Positions 10,240 to 20,461 are shown, numbered from the stretch's first letter. The stretch: DNA of 64,000 nucleotides from Hypnocyclicus thermotrophus (GCF_004365575.1 NZ_SOBG01000002.1:277683-341682), one strand, 5' to 3'. Made by a program: numbers and translations. Notes: generated from the sequence alone by a model not told the origin.

Positions 10240-11907
10240 TTGAAAACTGATGTACAAATCTCTCAAAAAGCAAAATTAGAACCAATTTATAAAATTGCAG
10301 AAAAAATGGGTTTAACAGAAAATGATATAGAAATTTATGGGAAATATAAAGCAAAAATAAACTTAGATATATTAAAAAAAGAAGTAAAAAAAGATACAAA
10401 ATTAATACTTACTACAGCAATAACACCAACACCTGCTGGAGAAGGAAAATCAACTACATCAATTGGGCTAGGAATGGCATTAAATAAAATAGGTAAAAAA
10501 ACAGTAATCGCATTAAGAGAACCATCACTTGGACCATGTTTTGGGATGAAAGGTGGAGCTACAGGTGGTGGATATGCGCAAGTTGTACCAATGGAGGATA
10601 TAAACCTTCATTTTACAGGTGATATACATGCTATAACAGCAGCGAATAATTTATTATGTTCTATGATAGATAATCATATAAAATGGGGAAATGAGCTTAA
10701 AATTGATGTAAATAATATTCTTTTTAAAAGAGCAGTTGATTTAAATGATAGAGCTTTAAGAGAGATTGTCATCGCTCTAGGAGGTAAAGCAAATGGAATT
10801 CCTAGAGAAGATTCATTTTTGATAACTGTAGCATCAGAAGTAATGGCTATACTTTGTTTAGCAGAAAATATATTTGATTTAAAAGAAAAATTGGGGGAAA
10901 TAGTTTTTGCGTATGATATAGAAGGAAATCCGTTAAAAGCTAAACAATTAAAAGCAAATGGAGCAATGGCAGCATTATTAAAAGAAGCAATAAAACCAAA
11001 TTTAGTTCAAACTATTGAAAATACACCAGCTATAATTCATGGGGGGCCTTTTGCAAATATAGCGCATGGATGTAATTCGGTAGTTGCAACTAAAGCAGCT
11101 ATGCAACTTGGAGATTATGTAGTTACAGAAGCTGGTTTTGCTGCAGATTTAGGAGCAGAAAAATTTTTAAATATAAAATGTAGAAAAGCTGATTTAAAGC
11201 CAAATTGTATAGTGATTGTAGCTACAGTTAGAGCTTTAAAAATGCACGGGGGAATAAAAAAAGAAGATTTGAATATAAGAAATCTTGAAGCACTTGTTAA
11301 AGGAATGGAAAATCTGGAGAAACATATAGAAAATATGCAAAAATTTAATATACCTATTGTTGTAGCAATAAATGAGTTTCCTACAGATACAAAAGAAGAG
11401 CTTGATTTAGTAGAAAAAATTTGTAATGATCTTGGAGTAGAAGTAGCACTTTCTCAAGTATGGGCAAAAGGAGGAGAAGGAGGAATAGAATTAGCTAATA
11501 AAGTAGTAAATTTAATAGAAAATAAACCTTCTAATTTTAAACCATTATATGACTTAGATATAACTATTCAAGAAAAAATAGAAAAAATTTGTACTGAAAT
11601 TTATGGTGCAGATGGTGTAAATTATAGTAAAAAAGCATTAAATAAAATAAAAAAATTTGAAGAACTAGGATATGGTAAATTGCCAGTATGTATGGCAAAA
11701 ACTCAAAACTCAATATCAGATAAACCAGAATTAAAAGGTAGACCAAAAGGATTTAAAGTGGATATAGCTGATTTAAATATATCAGCAGGAGCTGGATTTA
11801 TAGTTGTATTAACGGGGGAAATTTTAACTATGCCAGGACTACCTAAAAAACCTGCTGCTGAAAATATTGATATTGATGAAAATGGAAATATAATAGGATT
11901 ATTTTAA
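10240..11907 (+). CDS. fhs: Formate-tetrahydrofolate ligase
   Basis: Fhs makes 10-formyl-tetrahydrofolate from formate, THF and ATP, the donor used by PurN and PurH. The P-loop [15 protein letters not shown] and the [13 protein letters not shown] end are family marks. An ATG at 10219 is in frame, but the best ribosome site (aggaggt, 10228-10234) lies after it, so TTG 10240 is the likely start, giving about 555 aa, the usual size. Its place at the end of the ZTP-controlled segment makes sense: the signal for formyl-folate shortage induces the enzyme that relieves it. Confidence 0.96.
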   Translation: MKTDVQISQKAKLEPIYKIAEKMGLTENDIEIYGKYKAKINLDILKKEVKKDTKLILTTAITPTPAGEGKSTTSIGLGMALNKIGKKTVIALREPSLGPCFGMKGGATGGGYAQVVPMEDINLHFTGDIHAITAANNLLCSMIDNHIKWGNELKIDVNNILFKRAVDLNDRALREIVIALGGKANGIPREDSFLITVASEVMAILCLAENIFDLKEKLGEIVFAYDIEGNPLKAKQLKANGAMAALLKEAIKPNLVQTIENTPAIIHGGPFANIAHGCNSVVATKAAMQLGDYVVTEAGFAADLGAEKFLNIKCRKADLKPNCIVIVATVRALKMHGGIKKEDLNIRNLEALVKGMENLEKHIENMQKFNIPIVVAINEFPTDTKEELDLVEKICNDLGVEVALSQVWAKGGEGGIELANKVVNLIENKPSNFKPLYDLDITIQEKIEKICTEIYGADGVNYSKKALNKIKKFEELGYGKLPVCMAKTQNSISDKPELKGRPKGFKVDIADLNISAGAGFIVVLTGEILTMPGLPKKPAAENIDIDENGNIIGLF

Positions 11908-11934
11908 AAAAGAGCCTTTAGGCTCTTTTTTTAT
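11905..11934 (+). terminator. Rho-independent terminator after fhs
   Basis: AGAGCC-ttta-GGCTCT hairpin followed by a run of T, overlapping the end of fhs. It closes the purine cluster. Confidence 0.9.
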
Positions 11935-12057
11935 ATTTTCAAATATATTATAAATTGATGATAAAAGTTCAAGCATGAAATTAAATCCTAATATCATTAA
12001 GGATGATGTACCGCTCTCTAAAATAGTATAATAGAATAATATTTTTGTTGTTATTTT

Positions 12058-12561
12058 TTATTTTAGACTATCTATTATTTTATATTTAAAATTGTTATAC
12101 GATTCATAATTTAATTCAATTATTTCAATATTCGCTTGTTCCATTATTTTTAAACCTTCTTGATCTCTATCATATTTTTTTAAAAATACAACTCGTTTTA
12201 TACCAGAAGCTATTATCATTTTAGTACAATGTCTGCAAGGAGAATATTTAACATATATAGTAGCATCTTTTATAGCGATTCCTTGCCTAGCTGCCCAACT
12301 AATAGCATTTTGCTCTGCGTGAAGTTCATGAATATCACTCCAAATATGATGTTCTTTTGAAAAATTTTTTTTTGATTTGTCTTCATTTTTAAAAATATCA
12401 TCACAATTATCAAGACCTTTTGGAGTACCATTATATCCAATAGATAATATTCTACCTTCTTTTACTATCATTGCAGCAACTTGTAATCTTTGACAATGTG
12501 ATTGTTTTGCTAAAATTTCAGTTTGTAACATAAACATTAAATCATCATTAAATTTTCCCAT
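12058..12561 (-). CDS. dCMP deaminase family protein
   Basis: The 167-aa protein is a zinc-dependent cytidine/deoxycytidylate deaminase. HAEQNAI supplies one zinc ligand and the catalytic glutamate, and SPCRHC supplies two cysteines; the N-terminal half with VAAMIVKEGRILSIGYNGTP is typical of ComEB/dCMP deaminases that make dUMP for thymidylate synthesis. The best ribosome site (gaagggag) is about 21 bases before the ATG, longer than usual; a TATGT/ACATA hairpin between them could bring them together. It stands alone on the minus strand downstream of the purine cluster. Confidence 0.88.
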   Translation of the reverse strand: MGKFNDDLMFMLQTEILAKQSHCQRLQVAAMIVKEGRILSIGYNGTPKGLDNCDDIFKNEDKSKKNFSKEHHIWSDIHELHAEQNAISWAARQGIAIKDATIYVKYSPCRHCTKMIIASGIKRVVFLKKYDRDQEGLKIMEQANIEIIELNYESYNNFKYKIIDSLK

Positions 12562-12631
12562 ATTATTTATGTATAAAACATACTCCCTTCTATAGATTTT
12601 TTATATTATAAAATATATTTGTATTTTATTC

Positions 12632-12668
12632 AAATAAAAATTAAGCGACAAATAAATTGTCGCTTAAA
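12632..12668 (-). terminator. Terminator of pyruvate carboxylase gene
   Basis: TTAAGCGACA and TGTCGCTTAA form a 10-bp hairpin (12641-12666) with a T-rich tail when read on the minus strand, just past the pyc stop. Confidence 0.9.
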
Positions 12669-12683
12669 AATATTTTTAACAAA

Positions 12684-15600
12684 TTATTTTAATTCTATTA
12701 ATAATTCTCCACTTTTTACTTGTTTACCTTCTTTTATTAATATTCTATCTACTACACCAGCTGATTTAGCTGTAATATTTGTTTCCATTTTCATAGCTTC
12801 TATTACAATAAGACTTTGATTTTCTTCTACAGTATCTCCCTCTTTTACAAGTATTTTTGTAATAGTTCCAGGAATACTGGCACCAATTTCAAATGGATTA
12901 TTAGGGTCAGCTATTTCAACACCTTCTATTTTTTCAAGAGTTTGTATTTCTGTGATATCTTTTATTTTAATATCTCTTCTATTACCATTTACTTCAAAAG
13001 AAACTGTCCTAAACCCTTCATTATCTATTTTTGAAATAGAAACTAATTTTATAGATAAAGTTTTACCTTCTTTAATTTTTATTTCTGTAATTTCTCCTTC
13101 GCTTAATCCATGGAAATATACATCGCTTCCTATAACAGAGAAATCACCATTTTCTTTTATATATTTTAAATATGCATCAAATACGTCAGGATATAGTGCA
13201 TAACTAATAATATCTTCTTCTGTTGGCTCTATATTATGTGTTTCTTTTAGATGCTCTTTTATTTTTTCAAAATTTTCTGGTTCTAATAATTCACCAGGTC
13301 TACAAGTTATCGGTTTTTCTCCTTTTAATACTATTTTTTGTAAATCTTCAGGAAATCCAAATTCTGGTTGTCCCATCATTCCTTTAAAATAAGCAACAAC
13401 AGAATCTGGAAAAGCTAAATCTTTTCCTTTTTCTAAGATATTGTTAGGAGTTAATCCATTTTGTACCATGAATATAGCTAAATCTCCGACCATTTTTGAT
13501 GAAGGAGTCACTTTTACTATATCACCAAGCATATCATTTACATATTTAAACATTTCTTTAACTTCGTCAAATCTATCTCCAAGTCCAAAACTCTCTACTT
13601 GTGGTTTTAAATTAGAATATTGTCCACCAGGAATTTCATATCTATATATTTCTGTAGTACCTGATTTTAAATCAGATTCAAATTTTTCGTATACAGGTCT
13701 TACTGCTGACCAATAATCTGATATTTTTTGAATATTTTTTAAATTTACTCCAGTATCTCTATCTGTATTTTCAAGAGCAGCGACAACAGAATCAAGTGAT
13801 GGTTGACTTGTAAGTCCAGACATAGCACTAAATGCAGTATCTACTATATCTACTCCAGCTTCTGTAGCCATAAGAATAGTAGCCACCCCGTTACCGGTAG
13901 TATCATGTGTATGTAAATGGATAGGGAGAGATATATTTTCTTTTAATGCTTTAACTAATTTGTATGCTGCATAAGGTTTAAGTAAAGCAGACATATCTTT
14001 TATTCCTAAAATATGTGCACCAGCATCTTCGATTTCTTTTGCTTTTTTTATATAATATTCTAAAGTGTATTTATTTTTCTTTGGATTTAAAATATCTCCA
14101 GTATAACAAATACAGGCTTCAGCTATTTTCCCTTGATTTTTAACTTCATCAATAGCAACTTCCATACCTTTTATCCAGTTTAAAGAATCAAATATTCTAA
14201 ATACATCTACTCCGTTTTCAGCAGCTTTTCTAATAAATTCTCTAATCACATTATCAGGATAATTTTTATATCCAACAGCATTTGAGCCTCTTATAAGCAT
14301 TTGAAGCATTATATTAGGAACTCTTTTTCTTATTTCTCTAAGTCTTTTCCAAGGATTTTCTTTTAAAAATCTATATGAAACATCAAATGTTGCACCACCC
14401 CAAGCTTCTAAAGAAAATAAATCTTTTGCAAGCATAGCGGTAGGAGTAGCTATCTTTAACATATCAATGGTTCTTACTCTTGTTGCAATGAGTGATTGAT
14501 GAGCATCTCTAAGAGTAGTATCAGTTAAAAGTAATTTTTTTTGAGCTTTAATCCAGTTAACTACTCCTTCTGGACCTCTTTCATCAAGAATTTGTTTAGT
14601 ACCTTTGATATTTGGCGAAAGCTTGATATCTGGAATAATAGGAACATCAAAATCTTTTTTTATTCCATGAGTTTCATTTACAACTTTTTCGCCTATAAAT
14701 TTTAACATATGGTATTCATAATCTTTTTTTTCTTTAAATTCAAATAATTCGGGATGATTTCCAATGAAATTAGTATTACAAGTACCATTTTTAAATTCAG
14801 TATGGTTTAATACATTTATTAAAAAATCAATATTAGTTTTTACCCCAACAATTTTTATTTCTTTTAAAGCACGAAGTGATTTTTTTACAACATCCTCAAA
14901 AGTTCGTCCATGAGTAATCACTTTTACTAATAAGCTATCGTAATACGGACTTATTTCTGCTCCAGCATAACCATTTCCACCGTCAAGTCTTACTCCAAAT
15001 CCAGAGCCAGTTCTATATACTTCAATTTTACCTGTATCAGGTGCGAAGTTATTTTTGGGATCTTCCGTAGTTACTCTACATTGTATAGAGTATCCTATTG
15101 GAACTATGTCTTCTTGAGATTTTATACCAATTTCGCTAGAATCAAGTCTATGACCTTCAGCAATTAAAATTTGAGATTGAACTATATCAATTCCTGTAGT
15201 CATTTCAGTAATAGTATGTTCTACTTGTACTCTTGGGTTCATTTCAATAAAATAATGGTCACCATTTTGATCTACTAAAAATTCCATAGTTCCAGCATTT
15301 TGATATTTAACTACTCTAGCAATTTTTAATGCATCATTACATATTGCATCTCTTTTTTCTTTACTTAAAGTAAGAGCAGGAGTAAATTCAACTACTTTCT
15401 GATGTCTTCTTTGTACAGAACAATCTCTTTCATATAGGTGCACAATATTCCCGTATTTATCCCCTAATATCTGTACTTCTATATGTTTTGGATTTTCCAA
15501 AAATTTCTCTATAAAAATATCATCTATTCCAAAAGCTTTTTTAGCTTCACTTTTAGCACTTTTAAATGCATATACAAATTCCTCTTCAGAACGAGCAATT

Positions 15601-16118
15601 CTCATTCCTCTACCACCACCACCAGCAGCAGCTTTTATCATTACAGGGAATTTTATAGTTTTAGCATATTCTAATCCTTCTTCTATACTTTTTACTGGTT
15701 TTTCTATACCAGGTATAGTAGGAACTTCAGCTTTATGAGCAACAAGTTTAGATTGGATTTTATCTCCTAAATTTTCCATCATTTCAGCTGTTGGACCTAT
15801 AAATTCAATACCTTCTTCTGCACAACGTCTTGCAAATTCTGAATTTTCTGATAAAAATCCATATCCAGGATGGATAGCATCAACAGCTTTATGTTTAGCT
15901 AATTTTATTATTCCCTCAATATCTAAATAAGCTTCAATAGGCCCTTTATCTTTACCTATTAAATAAGCTTCGTCAGCTTTAGACCTAAAAAGTGCATTTT
16001 TATCTTCTTCTGTATAGATAGCAACACTTCGTATCCCTAATTCTTTACATGCTCTAATAACTCTAATAGCAATTTCCCCTCTATTTGCTATAAGAATTTT
16101 TTTAAATTTCCTCGCCAT
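12684..16118 (-). CDS. pyc: Pyruvate carboxylase, single-chain
   Basis: This 1144-aa biotin enzyme carboxylates pyruvate to oxaloacetate. Domains run biotin carboxylase (start KKILIANRGEIAIRV, ATP-grasp GGGGRGMRIA, about residues 1-450), carboxyltransferase of the HMGL/DmpG fold (LLTDTTLRDAHQSL at about 530, to about 800), a PYC central domain, and a C-terminal biotinyl domain with EAMKMET whose lysine is biotinylated. All parts of a full-length enzyme are present. The start has an aaggtgg site. It is flanked by its own terminator and seems to be a single-gene unit, supplying anaplerotic oxaloacetate in a fermentative metabolism. Confidence 0.98.
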   Translation of the reverse strand: MARKFKKILIANRGEIAIRVIRACKELGIRSVAIYTEEDKNALFRSKADEAYLIGKDKGPIEAYLDIEGIIKLAKHKAVDAIHPGYGFLSENSEFARRCAEEGIEFIGPTAEMMENLGDKIQSKLVAHKAEVPTIPGIEKPVKSIEEGLEYAKTIKFPVMIKAAAGGGGRGMRIARSEEEFVYAFKSAKSEAKKAFGIDDIFIEKFLENPKHIEVQILGDKYGNIVHLYERDCSVQRRHQKVVEFTPALTLSKEKRDAICNDALKIARVVKYQNAGTMEFLVDQNGDHYFIEMNPRVQVEHTITEMTTGIDIVQSQILIAEGHRLDSSEIGIKSQEDIVPIGYSIQCRVTTEDPKNNFAPDTGKIEVYRTGSGFGVRLDGGNGYAGAEISPYYDSLLVKVITHGRTFEDVVKKSLRALKEIKIVGVKTNIDFLINVLNHTEFKNGTCNTNFIGNHPELFEFKEKKDYEYHMLKFIGEKVVNETHGIKKDFDVPIIPDIKLSPNIKGTKQILDERGPEGVVNWIKAQKKLLLTDTTLRDAHQSLIATRVRTIDMLKIATPTAMLAKDLFSLEAWGGATFDVSYRFLKENPWKRLREIRKRVPNIMLQMLIRGSNAVGYKNYPDNVIREFIRKAAENGVDVFRIFDSLNWIKGMEVAIDEVKNQGKIAEACICYTGDILNPKKNKYTLEYYIKKAKEIEDAGAHILGIKDMSALLKPYAAYKLVKALKENISLPIHLHTHDTTGNGVATILMATEAGVDIVDTAFSAMSGLTSQPSLDSVVAALENTDRDTGVNLKNIQKISDYWSAVRPVYEKFESDLKSGTTEIYRYEIPGGQYSNLKPQVESFGLGDRFDEVKEMFKYVNDMLGDIVKVTPSSKMVGDLAIFMVQNGLTPNNILEKGKDLAFPDSVVAYFKGMMGQPEFGFPEDLQKIVLKGEKPITCRPGELLEPENFEKIKEHLKETHNIEPTEEDIISYALYPDVFDAYLKYIKENGDFSVIGSDVYFHGLSEGEITEIKIKEGKTLSIKLVSISKIDNEGFRTVSFEVNGNRRDIKIKDITEIQTLEKIEGVEIADPNNPFEIGASIPGTITKILVKEGDTVEENQSLIVIEAMKMETNITAKSAGVVDRILIKEGKQVKSGELLIELK

Positions 16119-16240
16119 ATTTTACCACCTTTCTTCATACTGTATCCCTGACAATTATATTAATGTTTATTATAAATATAGTATATAAAAAACAATTAAA
16201 AATTTCAAGATATAAATATCTGTCCATTTTTTTTTACTAA

Positions 16241-17335
16241 TTATACCATTTTTTTGGAAAAGTGTCTAGTATAAATTTTACTTGATAAAAAAGTAGCAAT
16301 AGGTACAACAATAACAATTCCAATACTTCCAGCAAGTCCTCTAAGCAATTCTATTAAAATAAACTCAGTATTTAAGACTCTAATTAATGGAAATTTACTA
16401 TTTTGAGCTACTATTAATAATATTGTAAAAATAGAACTTCCTACATAAGCTAAAATAAGAGTATTAACCATAGTTCCAATAACATCTTTTCCTATATTCA
16501 TTCCTGAGTTTATTAATTCTTTTTCATTCATTTCTGGATTTTGTTCTTTTAATTCCCAAAGTGCAGATGAAATTGATACTCCAATATCCATTACAGCTCC
16601 AAGAGCTCCTATTATTATTCCAGCTGAAACTATTTCTTTTAAATTTACTTGCCCTAATATATACATATAGCTATAACTTTCTGTATTGCTATATCCTGTT
16701 ATATTTAAATATTTTACAAATATTAAAGAAATTATACCAGAAAAAATTACTCCTAATAAAGTAGAAATAATAGCTACAATTTTTTTAATACTATTATCAT
16801 TATTTAAATAAATAGTAATTACAGTAGATAAAGTACTAAAAATAACAGCTAGAACAATAGGTGAATAGCCTTTTAATATTCCAGGAATTAATAATTTATA
16901 TACAAATAATAATGAAATAATAAGAGCAATTATGGCCTTAATACCACTTTTTTTAGCTATTAAAACAACTAAAGTTAAAAATATACTTATTAAAATAATA
17001 ATAGCTACATTATTATTAAAGCTAAAAATATAGTATTCCTGATTTTCATCTTCAGTATATTTATAAAGAACTATTTTAGATCCTTTTTTTATATTCAAAT
17101 TATAAATTTTATTTTTATAAATAGGATATTTTAAAGTTATAATTTGATTTTTATAATTTTTATCAAGAATTTTAATTTTGAGGTTTAAATAATATTCGAC
17201 ATTTTCATCTTCTTGAGTTGCTTTTTCTTTTGATAAAATATTAATAATTTTTGCTGATAAATATTCTTCTTTGATATCATTTGCAAATGATAAAGTACTT
17301 ATAAAAATTAACATTAATAATAAAATTTTTTTCAT
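16241..17335 (-). CDS. YibE/F-family membrane protein
   Basis: The 364-aa protein has a signal peptide (MKKILLLMLIFISTLSFA), an exported soluble part of about 100 residues, then about seven membrane helices. The layout and the C-terminal region with MDIGVSISSALWELKEQNP match the YibE/F family, whose function is not established. The ribosome site aaaggag lies before the ATG. It sits alone between pyc and the agu pair with no obvious shared role. Family assignment is from overall pattern and that motif. Confidence 0.82.
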   Translation of the reverse strand: MKKILLLMLIFISTLSFANDIKEEYLSAKIINILSKEKATQEDENVEYYLNLKIKILDKNYKNQIITLKYPIYKNKIYNLNIKKGSKIVLYKYTEDENQEYYIFSFNNNVAIIILISIFLTLVVLIAKKSGIKAIIALIISLLFVYKLLIPGILKGYSPIVLAVIFSTLSTVITIYLNNDNSIKKIVAIISTLLGVIFSGIISLIFVKYLNITGYSNTESYSYMYILGQVNLKEIVSAGIIIGALGAVMDIGVSISSALWELKEQNPEMNEKELINSGMNIGKDVIGTMVNTLILAYVGSSIFTILLIVAQNSKFPLIRVLNTEFILIELLRGLAGSIGIVIVVPIATFLSSKIYTRHFSKKMV

Positions 17336-17432
17336 TAATCTACTCCTTTTTTATAATTGAAATAGTTACTATAAAACTATTTTTATAAATCTCTGTACTG
17401 AGATTTTTCTTAATTGTTATTGTATATTTTTT

Positions 17433-17466
17433 TATTTAAAAAAAGCTAAGAAAAATCTTAGCTTTT
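17433..17466 (-). terminator. Terminator after aguB
   Basis: AAAAGCTAAG and CTTAGCTTTT pair around an AAAAAT loop; the minus-strand reading has a T-run after the stem. It touches the aguB stop codon. Confidence 0.88.
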
Positions 17467-18346
17467 ATCTTTTATATTTAAACTCTCCATCAAGTGATGA
17501 TAAAACATCATATTTTTCAGGTCTTCTATCTCTAAATATTCCCCAAGAACTTCTTTTTAATTCTATTTCATCTAAATCAAATTCATGTACTAATATAGCT
17601 TCATTTGTTCTATCAGCTTCATGTAACATTTCACCTTCAGGCCCTGCAATAAATGATGAACCATAAAAAGTAATTTGAGAATCATCTATAACTTCTGTAC
17701 CTATTCTATTTGATGCAATTACAGGAGTAATATTTGATGCAGCATGACCTCTCATGCACATTTGCCAATGATTTTTAGAGTCAATAGTATTATCTTGAGG
17801 TTCGCTACCAATAGCTGTAGGATAGAATATAAGTTCTGCACCGAGAAGTGCTAGAGCTCTAGCTGTTTCTGGAAACCATTGATCCCAACAAATTCCGATA
17901 CCTATTTTAGCATATTTTGTATTAAATACTTTAAATCCAGTATCACCTGGATTAAAATAAAATTTTTCTTCATATCCTGGGCCATCTGGTATATGAGTCT
18001 TTCTATAAACTCCTAAAATTTCTCCATTAGCATCAATTACAGCTATAGAATTGTATTTTGCTCTGTTTTTTCTTTCATAAAAACTAATAGGTAAAACAAC
18101 ATTCAATTCTTTAGCTATTTTTTGAAAATGTTTTATAGCCTTGTTTTTTTCTAATTCTACAGCATATTTAAAGAAATCAGGTTTTTCTTTTTGACAAAAA
18201 TATACAGTTTCAAAAAGTTCTTGTAACAAAATTATTTGAGCACCTTGATTATGAGCTTTTCTCACAAGTTTTTCAGCAGTTTTTATATTTTCATCAATAT
18301 CCCAGCTACAAGCCATTTGGGTAGCGGCTACTTTTACTTTTCTCAT
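17465..18346 (-). CDS. aguB: N-carbamoylputrescine amidase
   Basis: AguB hydrolyses N-carbamoylputrescine to putrescine, CO2 and ammonia. The 293-aa nitrilase-fold protein has the Glu-Lys-Cys triad in LLQELFETVYF, KTHIPDGPGYEEK and GIGICWDQWFPE. These segments are closely typical of the AguB branch. Its start codon overlaps the end of aguA, so the two form one transcription unit. Together they turn agmatine into the polyamine putrescine. Confidence 0.95.
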   Translation of the reverse strand: MRKVKVAATQMACSWDIDENIKTAEKLVRKAHNQGAQIILLQELFETVYFCQKEKPDFFKYAVELEKNKAIKHFQKIAKELNVVLPISFYERKNRAKYNSIAVIDANGEILGVYRKTHIPDGPGYEEKFYFNPGDTGFKVFNTKYAKIGIGICWDQWFPETARALALLGAELIFYPTAIGSEPQDNTIDSKNHWQMCMRGHAASNITPVIASNRIGTEVIDDSQITFYGSSFIAGPEGEMLHEADRTNEAILVHEFDLDEIELKRSSWGIFRDRRPEKYDVLSSLDGEFKYKR

Positions 18347-19374
18347 TATTTTATCACTCCTTTTGGCATTTGTTGTGTTATACAGTGTACATTTCCTCCA
18401 CCTTTAATAATAGGCATTCCATCAACCATAACAACTTTTCTATCGGGATATATTTTTTCCAATATTTCTTTAGCCTTTAAATCATATTTTTTTGCATCTC
18501 CACCAAATGTTGGCAAAATTATCCCTCCATTTACAGGATAATAATTTAAATAACTTAAAGTTAATCTTTCACCATTTATGTATCTAGCAGGTGGTTGTTC
18601 TATTTCTATGATTTCTAACTTTCGCCCTTTTGCATCAATAAAATTTCTTAAAATTTCTAAATTTTCTTGAGTAATTTCATAATTTGGATCATTTTTATCA
18701 TAACATACTTGAAGAACAACAACACCAGGTTTTGCAAAACAAGCAACATTATCTACATGTCCATCGGTTTCATCACCAAATAATCCTCTTTTTAACCAAA
18801 TAAATTTTTCAACGGATAAATATTTATTTAAATAATCTTCAATATTTTCTTTTTTTAAATGTGGATTTCTATTTTTATTTAATAAACATTCTTCAGTAGT
18901 AAGTAAAGTTCCTTCACCATCAACGTGAATAGAACCACCTTCAAGAACAAATGGAGCGTCATATGATTTTACACCATAGTATTCTAAGAGTTTTTTAGCT
19001 ACTTGATTATCTTTATCATAAGGAAGATACTTTTCCCCCCAAGAATTAAATTTCCAATTTATTCCTCTAAGTTCACCATTATTATTTTTTATAAAAGTAG
19101 GTCCATTATCCCTTATCCATGAATCATCATGTTCGATAACTAATATTTCTATTTCATTGTCACACATTTTTTCAGCTTCTTCTTTGTCTGCTTTATTAAC
19201 AATCATTACAACTGGTTCAAACTTTGAAATTGCTTTAGCAATATTTGCATATCCTTGTTTTGCTTCTAATATACCATCAAACCATATTTCTTCTCTACAA
19301 GGCCATTCCATAAATGTTTTTTCTCTTTTTTCCCATTCAGCAGGCATAAAAAAACCTTCTTCTTTTGGATACAT
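18346..19374 (-). CDS. aguA: Agmatine deiminase
   Basis: AguA converts agmatine to N-carbamoylputrescine and ammonia. The 342-aa porphyromonas-type peptidylarginine deiminase fold has MPAEWEKREKTFMEWP near the N-terminus, the DSWIRDNGPTF substrate region, and the catalytic cysteine in GGGNVHCITQQ. It starts behind a consensus aaggagg. First gene of the aguAB operon, with a good promoter upstream. Confidence 0.96.
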   Translation of the reverse strand: MYPKEEGFFMPAEWEKREKTFMEWPCREEIWFDGILEAKQGYANIAKAISKFEPVVMIVNKADKEEAEKMCDNEIEILVIEHDDSWIRDNGPTFIKNNNGELRGINWKFNSWGEKYLPYDKDNQVAKKLLEYYGVKSYDAPFVLEGGSIHVDGEGTLLTTEECLLNKNRNPHLKKENIEDYLNKYLSVEKFIWLKRGLFGDETDGHVDNVACFAKPGVVVLQVCYDKNDPNYEITQENLEILRNFIDAKGRKLEIIEIEQPPARYINGERLTLSYLNYYPVNGGIILPTFGGDAKKYDLKAKEILEKIYPDRKVVMVDGMPIIKGGGNVHCITQQMPKGVIK

Positions 19375-19417
19375 TTCTCCTCCTTATATACCTAAATTTC
19401 TAAATTCTTAGCGGTTA

Positions 19418-19446
19418 ATTATACCTTATAATATGTTTATTTTCAA
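19418..19446 (-). promoter_or_regulatory. Predicted sigma70-type promoter of aguAB
   Basis: On the minus strand TTGAAA and TATAAT are separated by 17 bases, about 45 bases ahead of the aguA start. Confidence 0.75.
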
Positions 19447-19588
19447 GATTTTTTTGACTATAGATTATGTAAATGTTTTTTTGAAGATAAGAAAAATTAT
19501 AATATATTATTTTAATTTTTTTTGTAAAATTTTGTAAAATAGAGAATTTTAATAATGAAATCAAAATTAATTAAATTTTTTTTATTTT

Positions 19589-19616
19589 TTGACGATAATT
19601 AATAATAAATTATAAC
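19589..19616 (+). promoter_or_regulatory. Predicted promoter of the exported-protein gene at 19635
   Basis: TTGACG, 16-base spacer, TATAAC, lying just before the ribosome site aaaggtgg. The rest of the divergent 19375-19634 gap is AT-rich without other recognisable elements. Confidence 0.65.
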
Positions 19617-19634
19617 TTTGTTAAAGGTGGTCCT

Positions 19635-20204
19635 ATGAAAAGAAAAATAATTATAATATCGATTTTTATATTGATTTTTTCAAATATTTATAGTTATAAC
19701 TTTAAATTAAATACAGGAATTAATCTAAAAGGAAATTTTAAATTAGACGGTAGTAAATATACAACTTCAAATTCTAGTTTTGGAATAGCAAATTATCTTA
19801 TTGATTTAGGAAATAATTCTTTTATGGATACGGAAGTTGGAATGGGATTTTTAATATATAATAATAAAGAGTTTGTTGATTATGCAAATGCTGGAATAAA
19901 TCTTAAATATTATAATGATTTTGATAAGATAAAAGCTTTTTATTATACAGGAGCGGGATATGCATATCCATATTTGATTACATATTATGATGGACAAACA
20001 ATCGAAGAGATATCTACAGGATTTTATTGGAAAGTTGGGTTTGGGGCAGATTATGAAAAATTGACTTTTGATATAGCTTACAAGATGATGGCTTTAAAAA
20101 TAAAATCAAATATAATTGATATAGATACAAGTGAGCTTGTAGAAACAACATATAATGTTATATTAAAAAATCTCACTTTATCAATTGGATATTATTTATT
20201 TTAA
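19635..20204 (+). CDS. Exported protein of unknown function, probable small outer-membrane barrel
   Basis: The 189-aa product has a clear signal peptide (basic MKRK, hydrophobic IIIISIFILIFSNIYS). The mature part is made of alternating short strands rich in Gly, Tyr and Asn, with a C-terminal strand ending in aromatic residues (LSIGYYLF), the pattern of a small beta-barrel of the outer membrane. I do not recognise a named family. It has its own promoter and terminator and stands apart from the glycoside genes that follow. Confidence 0.7.
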   Translation: MKRKIIIISIFILIFSNIYSYNFKLNTGINLKGNFKLDGSKYTTSNSSFGIANYLIDLGNNSFMDTEVGMGFLIYNNKEFVDYANAGINLKYYNDFDKIKAFYYTGAGYAYPYLITYYDGQTIEEISTGFYWKVGFGADYEKLTFDIAYKMMALKIKSNIIDIDTSELVETTYNVILKNLTLSIGYYLF

Positions 20205-20218
20205 AAAAATACTATAAT

Positions 20219-20250
20219 AAAAAAAGATACTTAAAAAGTATCTTTTTTTA
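20219..20250 (+). terminator. Terminator after the 19635 gene
   Basis: AAAAAAGATAC and GTATCTTTTTT hairpin with T-run. Confidence 0.88.
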
Positions 20251-20262
20251 ATCTCTTAATTT

Positions 20263-20280
20263 AATTTAAGTTAATTAAAT
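20263..20280. promoter_or_regulatory. Upstream copy of duplicated operator-like repeat
   Basis: AATTTAAGTTAATTAAAT, with the partly symmetric core TTTAA-N5-TTAAA. A near-identical copy lies 61 bases away (20324-20341), on the other side of the promoter. A site for the ROK repressor encoded downstream is an inference. Confidence 0.5.
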
Positions 20281-20285
20281 TAGTG

Positions 20286-20315
20286 TTGACTTTTTGGAAT
20301 ATATATGGTAATAAT
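20286..20315 (+). promoter_or_regulatory. Predicted promoter of the beta-glucoside locus
   Basis: TTGACT at 20286 and AATAAT at 20310 (18-base spacer; TAATAA at 17 bases is an alternative), lying between the two repeat copies and about 145 bases before the GH4 gene. Confidence 0.65.
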
Positions 20316-20323
20316 GTATTGTA

Positions 20324-20341
20324 AATTTAAGTTAGTTAAAT
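20324..20341. promoter_or_regulatory. Downstream copy of duplicated operator-like repeat
   Basis: AATTTAAGTTAGTTAAAT matches the copy at 20263 in 17 of 18 positions and lies just after the predicted -10, where bound protein would block transcription. Confidence 0.5.
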
Positions 20342-20461
20342 CAAATTATATAAAAAAAAGATGGTATAGTTATTGCAATATATGAGGAATAAAGAGAAAA
20401 AAATATTGGTATATACAAATACTGTTGTTAATTTAATAAAATTAAAATATGGAGGTAAAAA

